Assembly (NCBI RefSeq): GCF_016859285.1
Contig: NC_053400.1
Location: 21,629,501 to 21,693,500, forward strand
From: Xiphias gladius
Lineage: Eukaryota > Chordata > Actinopteri > Istiophoriformes > Xiphiidae
DNA: 64,000 nucleotides
Direction: 5' to 3'
In this document: positions 48,005 through 60,030 of the stretch, one piece after another
Numbering within the stretch: position 1 is the stretch's first letter
How the letters are laid out: every line of letters starts with the position of its first letter
The notes under the pieces: model-generated
Databases searched by the model: none
The model's input: only the letters and a program-made list of their open reading frames with translations
What the model was told of the DNA's origin: nothing
Translations under genes and position numbers: made by a program

Positions 48005-48320
48005 TAGGACAGCAACTAATTAATATTTTCATTATCAATTAAACTGGCAGTTACTTTCCTTGATTAACTGACTAATTGTTTTGTACATAAGATGTCTGAA
48101 AACAGTGAAAAATGCCCAGTATAATTTCCCAGAGCTCACCAAATATATTGCTTTGTCTAACCAAAAGTCCAAAACCCAAAGATATTTCATTTACAGTGAT
48201 ATTAAAAGACACAAGCGGCAAATCCAGGAACCAGTGAAAGTTCGGTGTTTTTGCTTGGTGTATAACTGAAACAATTAAGTAGCTGCTTATTCATTTTCTT
48301 TTTAATGACTAATAATCAGG
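48005..48320. repeat. Dispersed element with ACTAATTAATATTTTCATTATC start
   Basis: The segment AGCAACTAATTAATATTTTC, AAAATGCCCAGTATAATTTC, CCAAAACCCAAAGATATTTC and the later CTGAAACAATTAAGTAGCTG resembles a very common teleost MITE that I know from memory. It is divergent and non-coding. Confidence 0.5.
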
Positions 48321-48437
48321 TCTAAAAATGTTAGCCTTTCCTTTAACTTATAGAAATAGTATATTTTACAACAGGTAATCTTGCGTTTCTTAAAACCCTT
48401 GTTTTAAGCATAGTCAAACTTGTTATTGTAGTCAAAC

Positions 48438-48530
48438 AATAATAATAATAATAATATTATTATTATTCTATTATTAATATTGTCATTACTTTATTATTTT
48501 ATGATGATTATGATGATGATGATGATGAAA
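48438..48530. repeat. Trinucleotide tracts (AAT/ATT and ATG)
   Basis: An AAT tract runs into an ATT tract (48438-48475) and could form a hairpin. An ATG/GAT tract follows at about 48501-48527. Confidence 0.85.
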
Positions 48531-49157
48531 ATGAAAATAAAACTGGTTGTGTCTGTGTCTCAGAGGAGGAAATGTTATTGGAGATTAATATATGGTATGA
48601 GTAGATAAACCGCAGAGGAAGTCTGCAGCACAGACACGCTGAAGGTTGACAGACTGTTCTTCAACATCTGACAATTTAATTATTTCAGGGTGAGCACTGT
48701 AGGTTACTGAAGTAAGTGAGAACAACTGTTGTAGCTTAACACGTTCACCTGAAGACCGTAAGGATTTGAATTTGTCACCAGAGGTACCCATTTAAGCCTT
48801 CTACTAAAACATTAAATAGACATCTATATTTCACTTGGCACTAGTAAAGTTTAACTAGAGTGCGCATTACATCCGATTTCAGGTCTTGGGTAAAAGTAAA
48901 AGCACAGGGACAACTTCTTCTAGGCAACTTAGTTCATGTTAAAGACTGTCACATAAATGAGACAGGACTCTGACAGCAGACCTAAGACAGTACAATCGCT
49001 TAACTCTGCTCTCACCTAGAAGATATCCTTCTGCAGCGCTTAGCATCTACCAACAGCCACAGCTACTCTGCTAACTGTTAAGTTTGCATCTGGGCACAAA
49101 AATAAGGACATCATAAACCGTGTAATTGTGTCCAGTGAAGGAAGTTAATCCACAAAA

Positions 49158-49491
49158 TACACTCAGTTGCCAGTTTATTAGGTACACCTAGTCAAGTCCT
49201 ACCTTCATGAAGATTATAATGTTCAGTTATAACACTGCATCATACAGAGAGGTGTTTCCGATATCTAACCTCCCCTCATTATTATGAATGGAGAGGACAA
49301 AATACTAGGAACATCTGTCAGTATATGAGCAATTAAATTCAACAGCACCACACTGAAACCTCAAAAATGACCATGAAGAAACAGTTTCAACACAAACTCA
49401 ACACTGTAACTTTCATGACAGATGATTTATTCCAGGACTGTTGTATTGGGCTGCCTTGATTTTAGCTATACCTAACCGGCAACTGTGTGTA
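49158..49491 (+). repeat. Short DNA element with inverted ends (TTATTAGGTACACC type)
   Basis: The left end is TACACTCAGTTGCCAGTTTA then TTAGGTACACC. The right end, TATACCTAACCGGCAACTGT then GTGTA, is its imperfect inverse. Total length is about 334 bp. No coding frame is present. A solitary terminus of the same family lies at 23287-23346. Confidence 0.7.
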
Positions 49492-50530
49492 AATCGCCAC
49501 AAAAATAAATGTAATTTTAAAGAATGGTCAAGATAAATAAATTTGGTCATAATTCCTCTGTGGAAACTCAGTGAGGCCTGACGTACTAAGATTAGAAAAC
49601 GCAAATACTGTGGATGTTTATGAAGTCTCTGTTTCATGCTTCTCTTTAACTATGGCGATCCCACTAATGTCCAATTTATGGCAGTGTTCCCACTTGGAGA
49701 AAACAGCTTTACCTTGCACATAACTAATTTTTCATTTGTGCAGAAAATCTCAACAACCCTGTTTATCAAACATATCCCTGATGATAAAGTCACTGATTGT
49801 CAGTCACAGAGAAAAATGGGAAAGAGTGAACATCTGCACGATGCAAACCGTGATCATGACCACACGTGACCAAAGTGCAAACTTATTTCCACCTACACGC
49901 CTGTAAAGATACGTTAACCAGGATATAAGCAGAGGGAGAGGACATGTGTTTTTCTGCTGACGCATTATGGAGAGCACATGTAAAGGTTAGGGCACCTCCT
50001 TCTTGTTTTCTTTCCCCGGCTCCAGCTCAGTAAAGCATGAAGACATGCAGAATTAAGAAGCTAGATTAGAAACATGTGCAACTGACCTGGAAGACAGATG
50101 ATAAGTGCTCGACAAGGTTGTCTATTTATCTTCTTGATCGTGGTTTGGAGACCTCTGGAGACCCCCCGTCCTAAAAGGTCCGGAGGAGGAGGGTATTTGA
50201 CTTGGAGAGGAAAAACGGAAAATTCTCACCTAAAAAAAACAAAACCCTTTGTCTTCACATTATTGTAACCCTAAATTTACTCTGCTCAGGTGCACTCTTT
50301 TTATATATATATATGTATATTTATATATATAAGAAATCATTAAATACAAAAACAAAGTTTGAGTTTTGAGTCTGAGTGTTACCTCAGCTCATCTTGGCAC
50401 AACTTGTACCTTTTTAAAAAGTTTAAGGTGAAAACTGTTCTACTGAACAGGTTTCACAAACCCCACCTTCTCACCCACCGCTCTACAAATACTTCTGATG
50501 TTGCAGCTTCTTGTTCCATCCTCTTGTCTG
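49492..50530. other. Intergenic, no gene seen
   Basis: A short TA-rich patch lies at about 50301-50332. No open frame here has recognisable protein similarity. Confidence 0.4.
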
Positions 50531-50539
50531 TTTTTGTTT

Positions 50540-51100
50540 TGTTTTGGTGATGTCTGAACTCAATAGCAGGACTCAGCAACAGAGCAGGTAGGAATGCAAT
50601 GAGATTTACTTGATTAAAGGCAGTGGTCAGCACACATGGCAAGTAGGCAGCAGAGGCAAACAAATCCAAGAAGTGAGCTCGGAGGCAGGGAAGAAAGAAC
50701 AAAAAACTGCAGCCCTAGGATGACGCAATAGACAGGTAACTAGTGATGGTGGTTAGGTATAGTATACACCGAATGGCTGCTAATGAGGAATGCATGGCAG
50801 GTGAGGCTCAGGTGACTCAGGACTACCTCTGGACAGGCGGGGAATGACAGGGTCAGCACAAAAAGCTAGAGGAGGGTTATTAAGCTAAACCCAGGTAGGC
50901 GCTGCAGGATACCTCTGGCTACGAAGAACTCTAAAAAGTCATTTATCTCACAGGCAATTGGCTCGGTCAATCCTCCTCTTAAATTGTGGCTCTTGTATTT
51001 ATCTACTTGGAGTATTCCTACTAACAGGGAGGATGTTATGTGGTGTGTGTATTTTGATACTTTAATGAGCTGATGAACGGGCCAAGGACGACTGTACACC
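50540..51100 (-). mobile_element. Possible LTR-like retroelement fragment
   Basis: Read on the minus strand, the segment has a pyrimidine-rich block with CCTGTCATTCCCCGCCTGTC, then CTCACCTGCCATGCATTCC, and ends in CATTCCTACCTGCTCTGTTG with CTGAGTCCTGCTATTGAG. The layout recalls the 3' part of fish LTR elements. No gag-pol coding sequence is beside it and terminal repeats cannot be verified. Confidence 0.3.
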
Positions 51101-52689
51101 TTTGTGGACGGTAAAGTTGTACTCTAATCTGTTTTAAACTGGGCAGAAATATACAGGGATTTTATGATGAATTTGTCACCATGAAATTTTTTTGTTTTTG
51201 TTTTTTTTGTTTTTTGCTGTCATTAATACTTGCTAATGCCCCCAAAAAAATACACTACAAATGCACTATTTATTCACTCCTGTTTGAGTAAAATTCTCTA
51301 AAAATTGCAGTGCCATTTAAAAGAATTAATTAAGATTACATATTTTTGATCTGTTTTTAGGAGATTTACGTCCTCAGTAGGAACAAATTGGCTTAGGGCT
51401 GAGAGCCACTGGCAGGCTGGGCAAGTTGGAAAGTATTGATTGGTTTAGAAATATAGAATACCACCATGTAAGGCTTAATGCAAGATCCTCTTGAAATATC
51501 ATTGACATAGCTGAAGACGATTGTTCTAGTAAGCCAAGGACACTGGATTTATTTTCTTATATGGGGTAAAATTTATGTGGAATGACAATAGGAACAATTA
51601 CAGACTTTGATTCAGATCATGAGAAGATAATCATGTATTCATGCTTTTCAGTCCCAAGACGGGTAAAAGACAGGAAACTCAACAGCTGGAATAAACGCAA
51701 AAGATCATGGGTTTTCATGAGGTTACAAGTTGTTTAAAATCTGCCTTTTTTCAGCTGCAGTTTAACAGGAGCAAAGAGAAAGATGTATTGCACAAGGAGC
51801 TATTCCCCATTCAGATGACTCACAGACAGGCCCATAGTTCTTTTGAGATCCAGACAAGAAAGACAGGATAATGATCCCTGTGAAAGCTTTAAGAAAAATA
51901 GAGAAAACCTCACTCACAGAACTCTGTGCATGAACACCCTGCGCAGCTTTACAGTATGTCCCTCCTGGAATCTCTTTGTCTGACCCACTTCCTGTTGTCA
52001 TTAACATCTCTCTTTTGATAAACTGAATGTAAAGGTATTATACTGCATTACACTGTTGATACATAAATTGTGAAAAAAAAGGGAAACATCCAGCACACAG
52101 CAATGGGAAGTTAGTGTAAATTCACTTTCAGTTTTGATGACAAAATTCTCCTGAAACAGATAAAAGCCAAGGTGCTGTCAGATATTTAGTTTCGAAAAAC
52201 TCTCATTAGGTGACAAACAGGAGCTGTTCTACACATATCAGCTACCTGTCACCTTGATACGTCAGCGAGAGAAGAAGAATGAGTCAAGAGTCACAGAGCT
52301 CATCATCACAGCATAAAAGAACAATAATTATTCTGGACACGATTTCAACGTTGCATAATGAGGAAAACAGTCGCAGGCTTTAAAACACAGAAAATATAGT
52401 TTGTTCAGGTTACAGCCAAGAACAACAGAGGACGTAGCCAGTCTGAAGCCAGAGCTGTGTAGGTACCCTCTGAAGTGGAGTTACAGAATTGTCCTGTGAG
52501 GGTGAATTTTGTGTTGGGTGGAAGATTTAAGGAACAACACAACACAAAAAAACACACGATGCATCACAATCATTTCTTTAAACTGCAATCAGATCACAAA
52601 TCATACGTTTAAGCATCTTTTTAAGGTGATTACTTGTTGGTTTAAAACTACAGACATGTTTGGAAGTTAATAAAAAAACAAACAATGTT
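51101..52689. other. Intergenic, no gene seen
   Basis: Only short T-rich runs (around 51188-51217) and short frames are present. I see no exon with splice sites and recognisable protein. Confidence 0.4.
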
Positions 52690-53370
52690 GTAATATTTAT
52701 ATTTTATCAATCTGTTACATTTCAGAGGGAAATTTTGAAGTTTTTACTCCACTACATTTATCTGGCAGACATAGTCACTAGTTACTTTTCAGAGTAAGAC
52801 TTCACATATAATAATCTTAAATACAATACATTGTTGAAGACTAAACCATTGGTTCCCAACCATTTTGTCTTGTGACCTCTCCAGGTATCCATGTGTTGTA
52901 AGCGGTTTCACAAAAGAGTTATTTCCTCTTTAAATCTCTCAGATGGGTTAATTTAAATGATCGTTCAAGGCCCAAATTGGTAAAATTATCAAACATTTTC
53001 CCAAAAGAAGAGAGCAAAAATTTCTATTTTGTGTATCAGAACTTTGCTTTTTCATCTTTCCAACCCTCATCAAGTCACAATCTCTCAGATTTATCTTGTG
53101 AGAAGCCCGACCCCTCGCTTGGGAAACTACCTAACTGTATATAAAGTAGTTAAAACTAGCTTCACCTTGAGCAGCCACAACAGTTGAATGCTACTTACAC
53201 AAGTATTAACAGCCTAATATGCCATAGAAGATCATAGACCACTGATATGGACCCCTTTTTTTTGGAGAATGAGTACTTTTACTTTTGATAGTACATTTTG
53301 ATAAGAATACTTCTGTAATGGAGTATTTTCTTTACACTGGTGCACTAGTACTTTAACTGAAGTAGTTCAG
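52690..53370 (+). repeat. MITE-like element B, copy 3, interrupted by another element
   Basis: Left part: TTTCAGAGGGAAATTTTGAA, then TACTCCACTACATTTATCTG. Right part after 53131: CTGTATATAAAGTAGTTAAA, CTAGCTTCACCTTGAG and AGTACTTTTACTTTTGATAG. These are the same blocks, in the same order, as copies 1 and 2. The middle is displaced by unrelated sequence (52846-53131), which explains the greater length. Confidence 0.7.
52846..53131. repeat. Element nested inside MITE-like copy 3
   Basis: The insert starts CCATTGGTTCCCAACCATTT, then GTCTTGTGACCTC, and ends near CCCGACCCCTCGCTTGGGAA. The end reads roughly as the inverse of the start (GGTTCCCAACC against a right end giving AGTTTCCCAAGC). It interrupts element B between its ACACATTG-type and CTATATAAAG-type blocks. 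Confidence 0.6.
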
Positions 53371-54820
53371 TGCTGTATCAGACAAATGATGATGAAAATA
53401 ACATCATCAGTGAATGAAGTAGATGTCTAACTTCAGTTTATGTAAATGCAGAAACTAAATGTAATTCAAAGTAATGATCTTACAAAAAAGGGCTTCAGTA
53501 GATGGACATTTGATATGATAATACAACAATATAAAATTCCTCTTTGGTTAAATACAGAAGAATAAGTTACAAGTGCCACACAAAACCCCCAATAACCTTA
53601 GTGGGGGAAAAAAAAGGTTGTGCAATCAGCTGTGGTCGATGTTTTTCTGAAACACATGACTTCACTGTCTAGGAGCTCCTTAAGTTCCCTCATCAAAATC
53701 ACTACATATCAAACTAGCTACAGTCACAGTGGAAAACTGACATTCCCTGTTGGACAGTCATTATTATTCACTCTCACAACACAAACAAGAACTCAATCTT
53801 GGGGGCTTGAATTTCCCAAAAGTAGCTTGAGATCTTTTAGACCTGGTAATGGTTACACCTGGTGCTTGGCTTTCATCTGTGGAAGTCAGGACATATTTTA
53901 CTCTGATTAAACAGTTATGTCATGCAATTTTCTCCTTATAATTACTGCTTACAGCCTGCTCCGAAATTAGGGTCTTTTGGAAAACTGCAGTCCATAATAT
54001 TGGCATGCTGATCTACGTGAGCAGACGTGAAAGATTATCTAAGTGTTACATACATAGCATTACAAAGTGCTAATCTCCAATGTAAAACATCAGGCTGCAG
54101 AGATAAAGTCGTTGTTATGTCCTTTTTGGATCAACATCTGTTTGCCATCTGAGCAACAGTCTTGGCTGCTGGATGGAGACAGTGCTTTTTTAAATTCAGA
54201 CAAAAAAAATTTCAAACAAAAGCCAATCTATTGGGAATTTCTTCAAGCATACAAAACCTTTAAATTGAAATTTGATAGTGTATATTTTCCCTGTTGTCTG
54301 CATGTGTTTGACAAACATTAAATACTATCCCAGTATACAGTATAAGTCACTGGGCCACAAGAAAACCCAGTGCCAAAAACATGTAGTCGTTCTTTAGTCA
54401 TTTTGCTCTTTCAGATGTTCATTTACTTTGCCATTAATTATCTTCTGAATAAGAATTTACATCAGTTAATTCATCACATAAAGAATGAAAATTAACTTAC
54501 AGTTTCAGTCTGTTGGAATATAATGTTTATTCCAAAATTAAATACTTAGATTTTGAAATTCTTCCAATTTATTCTGTATTCAACAAATGTTTAGATAATT
54601 GTGTGTAATGAGGGTTGAACTGTGTTTGATGTGCAGTTATAGTAGAAATGAATTTATTTATGTCTCTTTGCTCATAATTGGAAAAGTCCATAATTTATTC
54701 AAAAGTCCTTGATCTGTCTATGTAGAGCCAAATGCTAAAAACTTTCCTTTGCAGACATTTGTACTCTGCGAGCAGGAAACCTTGAGCCTGGTAAAGCCAT
54801 CAATCCTGCATGCTCCAACG
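53371..54820. other. Intergenic, no gene seen
   Basis: AT-rich. The longest frame (53620-53910) shows no known domain, no splice context and ordinary low-complexity composition. No support for an exon. Confidence 0.4.

Positions 54821-54825
<5 letters not shown>

Positions 54826-54858
<33 letters not shown>
54826..54858. repeat. (CA)n microsatellite
   Basis: About sixteen CA units immediately abut the left inverted end of the element that follows. Confidence 0.95.
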
Positions 54859-54859
<1 letters not shown>

Positions 54860-55136
54860 CCTTGTCTTACTATATTCGTGTGGACCTGTCATTGACATAA
54901 TGCGTTCCTTAGCCCCGTAGCCCAACCTTAACCATCCCAACTGAATACCCTAACCCTAACCCTTGCCCTATCCCTAACCTAAACCCGATTCCAGCCCTGA
55001 CCCTAAAACCAAGTCTTAACCTTCAAACAGCAGTTTAAACAAACGGGTCTGAAAGCGTTTTGGTCCCAACAAAGCTGTCGGACCCCACAAGTATAGTGGG
55101 CTCCCAGTTTTCAGACCACACGAATAGTAAAACAAG

Positions 55137-55137
<1 letters not shown>
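54859..55137. repeat. Inverted-end element with degenerate telomere-like repeats
   Basis: The left end, CTTGTCTTACTATATTCGTG then TGG, and the right end, CCACACGAATAGTAAAACAA then G, are near-perfect inverse copies (21 of about 23 positions, one 2-bp gap). The interior at about 54936-54990 has tandem CTAACCCTAACCCT-like units, then degenerate copies. A CA array lies directly on each side. This combination is a known type of dispersed fish sequence, from memory. It has no coding potential. Confidence 0.75.

Positions 55138-55206
<69 letters not shown>
55138..55206. repeat. (CA)n microsatellite
   Basis: About 34 nearly perfect CA units. They produce long Thr-His and Val-Cys open frames that are artefacts. 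Confidence 0.97.
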
Positions 55207-55210
<4 letters not shown>

Positions 55211-56369
55211 AACACACACATATTCAACAATCATTTTGTTGAATTCTCTCTGTTGGTGTATTTCTCACTTTTTCTGTCAACAGGTTGTAATCTACAGCGC
55301 AAGGTCTGTGAGTGAATTTACAGGTTGTTTGCATATAACTATAAGATAATTCCACGTTTTGTCAAATTTGAAACTCCAGTTCCCTTCGAGGTCCCAAATG
55401 GCACTGCCGCTCTCTAGTGGTGCTCTGCTTTTGATCTCCACACATGAAAAAAAGATATTTTCCAAACTGACCACAGATTAGTCAAACAATAATAACTAAT
55501 GTGATTCCACATTATTTTCTTATCAGCTACTTGTCTTCCATGCTTGTGGCTGAAGTGAATGGACAGAGAAACATCTTTCAAAGGTCACACAGAAAGGGAA
55601 GCTCTTTGGATACATACACATTATCAGCATGTCAAAAAGCTCAATCTCAGGCGTCTTTTTATGTACCAAGTTAATTTAAACAGAACATTTAATTTTGGTG
55701 TAACACCCGTGAGATTGATTTACTTCGATTCCGTATGAAATGCACCAAAGGAGCCGATCCCAATATAAGTAGAAAGTGGATCACAAGATGTTGTCGAATT
55801 CTTGTAAAATTAGACAACATCTCATTTAGAATGGGAAGGACGAGCTCTTTCATTTTGCCAGTAGGTGTCACTATTTGGCAGTGGATTTTCACTGACACCA
55901 CTCACACCGTTACGCCAACACCTACCAAATGACTAATGAGAGTTCATATCAAGATCCATCAGTCAAGCAAAAAATCATTTCACTCCCAGCAGAGCTCAAA
56001 TATGGAGCTTTAGTGAATACAAAAGGTTGCAGCGAGTTAATGCACTCAGCCAGCCAGCTGTTCTGTTAAGAGACCAGATTCACATTAAACCATGATGGCT
56101 TCTAAAGGTCAGCAAAGACTTTAAAGGTCAGAACTGGCATAACCTATGAGCAGAAATGTTTTTCATATGAAGAAATGTCCTTGTTTCTTTAAACATTCAA
56201 CAAAATGGCCTTACTCTTTCACCTTATCAAATCAAACTCTCTTTTTTAAAATGGCTTTGATAACCAGTCTGTGCAGCTCTTGGAAATAAGAAACGACTGG
56301 GATCAGTCACTTCCATGTATAAGCAAGTGTAGACTGCATTCAGGTTAGAGCAAACCTGATTGTATGCTC

Positions 56370-56371
<2 letters not shown>
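55207..56371. other. Intergenic, no gene seen
   Basis: No supported exon. A segment at about 55695-55925 starts GGTGTAACACCCGTGAG and ends CACCGTTACGCCAACACC, a weak inverse pair that may be another small element. Confidence 0.35.

Positions 56372-56411
<40 letters not shown>
56372..56411. repeat. (TG)n microsatellite
   Basis: Twenty TG units, uninterrupted. Confidence 0.97.
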
Positions 56412-56413
<2 letters not shown>

Positions 56414-57009
56414 CTCCCGTTGTGAACTTGTCACACTGTCCTGAGTAATGGATGTAATTAACTGGTCATTGTAGCATAGTGCCTTTACATACCATAAGTA
56501 ATAGTCATGCCTGAGAAAATCACCGGGTAATGGGCAATTCACCTCCCAGCAGGGACACTAACTGTTTCATCTCACTTCTCCTAATTACCCAATTAAAGCT
56601 TATGTGGCAGATTTGTTTTTCCTTATTGTCTTCTGCTTTCGCTTGATGGTATGAGGTCCTTTCATTAGTAATAACCTGTGATATTTACAGAACAAAAACA
56701 AGAACAGGTACAAGGAGCAGCACAAGCAGAGTGAAGCTTTTTCTATGTCGGTATTGACAAGAACAGATATAAACACATGGTTAAAGTTCAGGTTAAACAA
56801 CATTGACTGTTTGATATTTTGCTGACCCATCCATCCACCCCTAACCTCGTTCCTGTTTGGACCCGACTTCCTCCTTTGCTCCCATCATCATTACTACAGC
56901 CGCTAGAACGACGTGTCAACAAAAGTCAGCACTTGCTGAAATGTTTGATGCTGTTTTTCTTCTTGGGAAGACACTCTCACCACAACATGATTGTGGTAAG
57001 TTATATACA

Positions 57010-57011
<2 letters not shown>

Positions 57012-57069
<58 letters not shown>

Positions 57070-57075
57070 TATATA
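57012..57075. repeat. (TA)n microsatellite
   Basis: About 25 perfect TA units followed by ATACATATATATATA. Conceptual Tyr-Ile frames through it are artefacts. Confidence 0.97.
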
Positions 57076-58925
57076 GGTAAATATATTAAAAAAAACCCTG
57101 TGGAACCCCACTCCAAGAGAGATGATTTGTCAGTGTCATTAATTACACACTGTGCAATATTACAGATAATTACACACTGTACAGTATTAGAAATTACAGT
57201 ATTAGGTTTAAATTGCAAGGTTTTAAGTATGAAACCTCAGTATATCCTAGAGTTATTTCAGCTATAGACACTTGGAGATAAGTGAAAGATTCCCTTCTGA
57301 AAGAGAGGTGAACACTGAAGCATGGCTGAGAAAGTAAATGGAAAAAATATGTATCTGTTCGGTGAAAAAGGAAGTATATCTGTGGTGAGGCATGGCTGGT
57401 AAAGTTGAAAACAGTGCACAGAGTTGTCTGAAGGACTGAGGAGATCCCATATGTTGTTGGGAGCGTGTTATTGGCTGTGTAGTGAAGTGTGGCACCTGTC
57501 TGACAATGATAATAGATGAGCAGGGACTTGCAGGGCAGTGGGGGGAGAGGGGTCCGCAAGAGGGCCGAGGTGTTTAGGGGTTAGATAGACTGGACGGTTG
57601 CACTGGTGGAGCTGGTAGGAGTGTGAAGGGAGGAGCAGCTGGCACACAGCGGTTCATGGTCAGTTGGTCTGAGGCTGTAATCATGAAGCTCTCTGTGTCA
57701 ATTTGATCATTTCAGGCCTGACAAGGTGTGGGTGGCATTCTTTCAAACAACGGTGGGGACAGATCTACACTAGGTGAAGGGGCTGTGCTTGATAATCCGT
57801 ATATAAAGATGGGCAAGAAATTAGAGGAAGATCTAACATAAAGTGCTGCTGTTAGACAGTGACAAGTCTGCGAAATCATTCATTCATCAAAGCCTTGTGC
57901 CCTGTATGAAAGCATGTGTGTCTATCATGTTTCGGTACCGTGTTATTCAGGTTGTGTCACCCATCTGTATATGAACTATCATTTTTAGTGTTTTAAAGAT
58001 GATTTTTTTTTAGGTCAAAAACTACAATTGATTTTCCCACATTTCTAGAGTGTTGTTGCTTTGGAGGGACCGTCCAGCCATTTACAACCACTCCCGAGGC
58101 ATATGAGGGTCTGAAGGGAAAGAATGCAGCCCACCTCTGATTAAAGGGCATTGACACAATTTTTTAAATTAAAATATCATGACGTAAATAAGTCCCAAAT
58201 GGTTGACTCAATTGCCCCTTTTAGACAGAGATCCCGCTATATTGCCATTAAGAAGACCCCACATTTTGCCAGCTCTGCTCGTCTACACTGAACCAAACAA
58301 ATCAGAGGCGTGACATGTAAGAAAACAGTGTCGACATCTGTCCCACCATGCCGGCTCTCCCTTTTACACAGACAACAGATCCGACTCTCTGACTACCTCC
58401 GCTGCCGGCTTATATGTCGGAACAACAACGTACCCCCCCTTCCATGTTTGTAACTTCCACGGCGGAATAAAGGCACAGCATTCCTGCCTTGAACAGGCTG
58501 TGTAAAATTGGCTTATGTCAATATTGGCCTTGCAAGGTTCAGGATTACTTAAAACAGTACATGATGTTGAGCCATTTTCAACCCATAAAATGCAATTTTT
58601 TTATAAATACAGTAAGAAATGCTGATATTAAACACCAGCATTGATGTGTTTCATCACAGTACAGTCATCATTTAGCTTACAGCTAAAAAAAACATGTTTA
58701 AATTGGCAGTACCTCTTGAGGCACAAAATCAACCATGCTGGGGGAAAGAAATAGCATTATACTAAGTATAGTTGACAAAGTAATTGTCAGTGAAATGTGA
58801 CAACGACAATAAAAGATAAATACTGCGGTTTTATTATTGGTGTGGAAGATCTTAAACCAAAAAAGAAAAGAAAAAAGACTAAGCACGTAAATTCAAATGT
58901 GTAGGCACATGTCAATCAAAGGCTT
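57076..58925. other. Intergenic, no gene seen; possible repeat at 58120-58520
   Basis: No exon is supported. The segment 58120-58520 (with CCGCTGCCGGCTTATATGTC and CCACGGCGGAATAAAGGC) has the look of a dispersed fish element, but there is no second copy in the window. Confidence 0.35.
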
Positions 58926-58929
58926 TCTG

Positions 58930-59597
58930 AGGAACTTACTCCAAACTAAATTGGATTATTCCAGAGGGTTGGGCCTAAAACAGCAAAGGCAAAATAAAAG
59001 GGATGGATAAAAAGATTTGAGGATCGGGATGGTCGACAAGTGGAATAAGGAAGGAAATTAGAAGTGTAACTGGGGACAAGGTCATGCAGTGCCTTATATG
59101 TAATCAACAGGGTCATGTAGTGTATTATAAATTTTACAGGAAGCCATTGGAGGGATGCAAGAACAGCAGTAATGTGGGACCAACGGTTAGTCCTAGTAAA
59201 TAGCCTGGCAGCTGCATTTTGAACCAACTGTAAATGATTTAGAGCAGCATTAGTGAGGCACGTGTAGGGAATCACAATAGTCAAGACGGGAGAAAATGAA
59301 AGTGTGAATTAATAGTTCAAGATCCGCAGAAGACAAGACACATCTAATTTTAGCGATATTTCTTAGCAAAAGAAAACAGGACAGTTGGTGATCGTTGGTA
59401 TGGATCCTACAGGTCCCTGGAACTCTGCTGAAGGGATGAACATCCTTTTCCCAAAAGATATTCCTGCATTTGATGTTTTGATGATTATAATGGTGGTGGA
59501 GAGCGCTGTTTAACATTTTGGTACAAACATAGGTTTTCGACTGGGTTGAGTTTTTGTTGACTTTGAGAGCCATCACATATGATTCACATAATTGCAC
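58930..59597 (-). mobile_element. LINE (CR1/L2-like) reverse-transcriptase 3' fragment, broken
   Basis: On the minus strand, one frame gives FLLLRNIAKIRCVLSSADLE then FIFSRLDYCDSL. A second frame, offset by a frameshift near 59255-59285, gives NHLQLVQNAAARLFTRTNRW, then LASLQWLPVKFIIHYMTLLI and TYKALHDLVPSY. This order (SRLDYCNSL, LQLVQNAAAR, LHWLPV, TYKAL) is typical of the C-terminal end of CR1/L2-type non-LTR retrotransposon reverse transcriptase. The 5' part and endonuclease are absent, which fits a 5'-truncated dead copy. Confidence 0.8.
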
Positions 59598-59727
59598 TGA
59601 CCTTTCACTCGTGCACTGTATGAAAATATCAGCATTTGTTTTGCTTCCCCTCTCATTTGCTAAGGTTTTTCCACTAATCTGCCTGTAAATGTGTCCGTTC
59701 TGCTACTTGCTGGTTTGAAGCACTTCT

Positions 59728-59750
59728 TGTCTGTCTGTCTGTCTGTCTGT
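59728..59750. repeat. (TCTG)n microsatellite
   Basis: Between five and six TGTC units in tandem. Confidence 0.9.
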
Positions 59751-59953
59751 CCTCCCTGTGGGCCGTTATGCTATGCTGGGCGTCTGTCACAGTCCCAGCA
59801 GTGTGCAGCACACACAGAGGAGAAAGAAGAGGCCATCTGGACTGGGTCACACTGTAGCAGCGACCACACGGGACGCAGCCAGAACTCCTCTCCAAACCAT
59901 AATAACCGTCCAGGTGGGAAGAAATAACGGCAGTGGCTGTGGGAAAATACCCC

Positions 59954-59955
<2 letters not shown>

Positions 59956-60028
<73 letters not shown>
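59956..60028. repeat. (CA)n microsatellite
   Basis: About 36 CA units preceded by a C-run. All antisense Cys-Val frames over it are artefacts. Confidence 0.97.

Positions 60029-60030
<2 letters not shown>

Noticed and set aside
50866..51099. 77-codon minus-strand frame that looks protein-like
   Set aside because: I could not match it to a known family. It lies at the edge of a probable retroelement fragment, so I kept only the repeat call.
53620..53910. 96-codon frame
   Set aside because: No recognised motif, no splice context, ordinary AT-rich spacer composition.
54936..54990. True telomere or subtelomere
   Set aside because: The CTAACC-type units are few, degenerate and enclosed by inverse ends inside an ordinary intergenic region, so this is an interstitial motif.
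55016..55242. Open frames of 60-72 codons on both strands across the CA array
   Set aside because: They are Thr-His or Val-Cys products of a dinucleotide microsatellite, with no other protein content.
56819..57267. Frames of 85-136 codons over the TA array
   Set aside because: The poly Tyr-Ile core comes from the (TA)n microsatellite; the flanks have no protein similarity.
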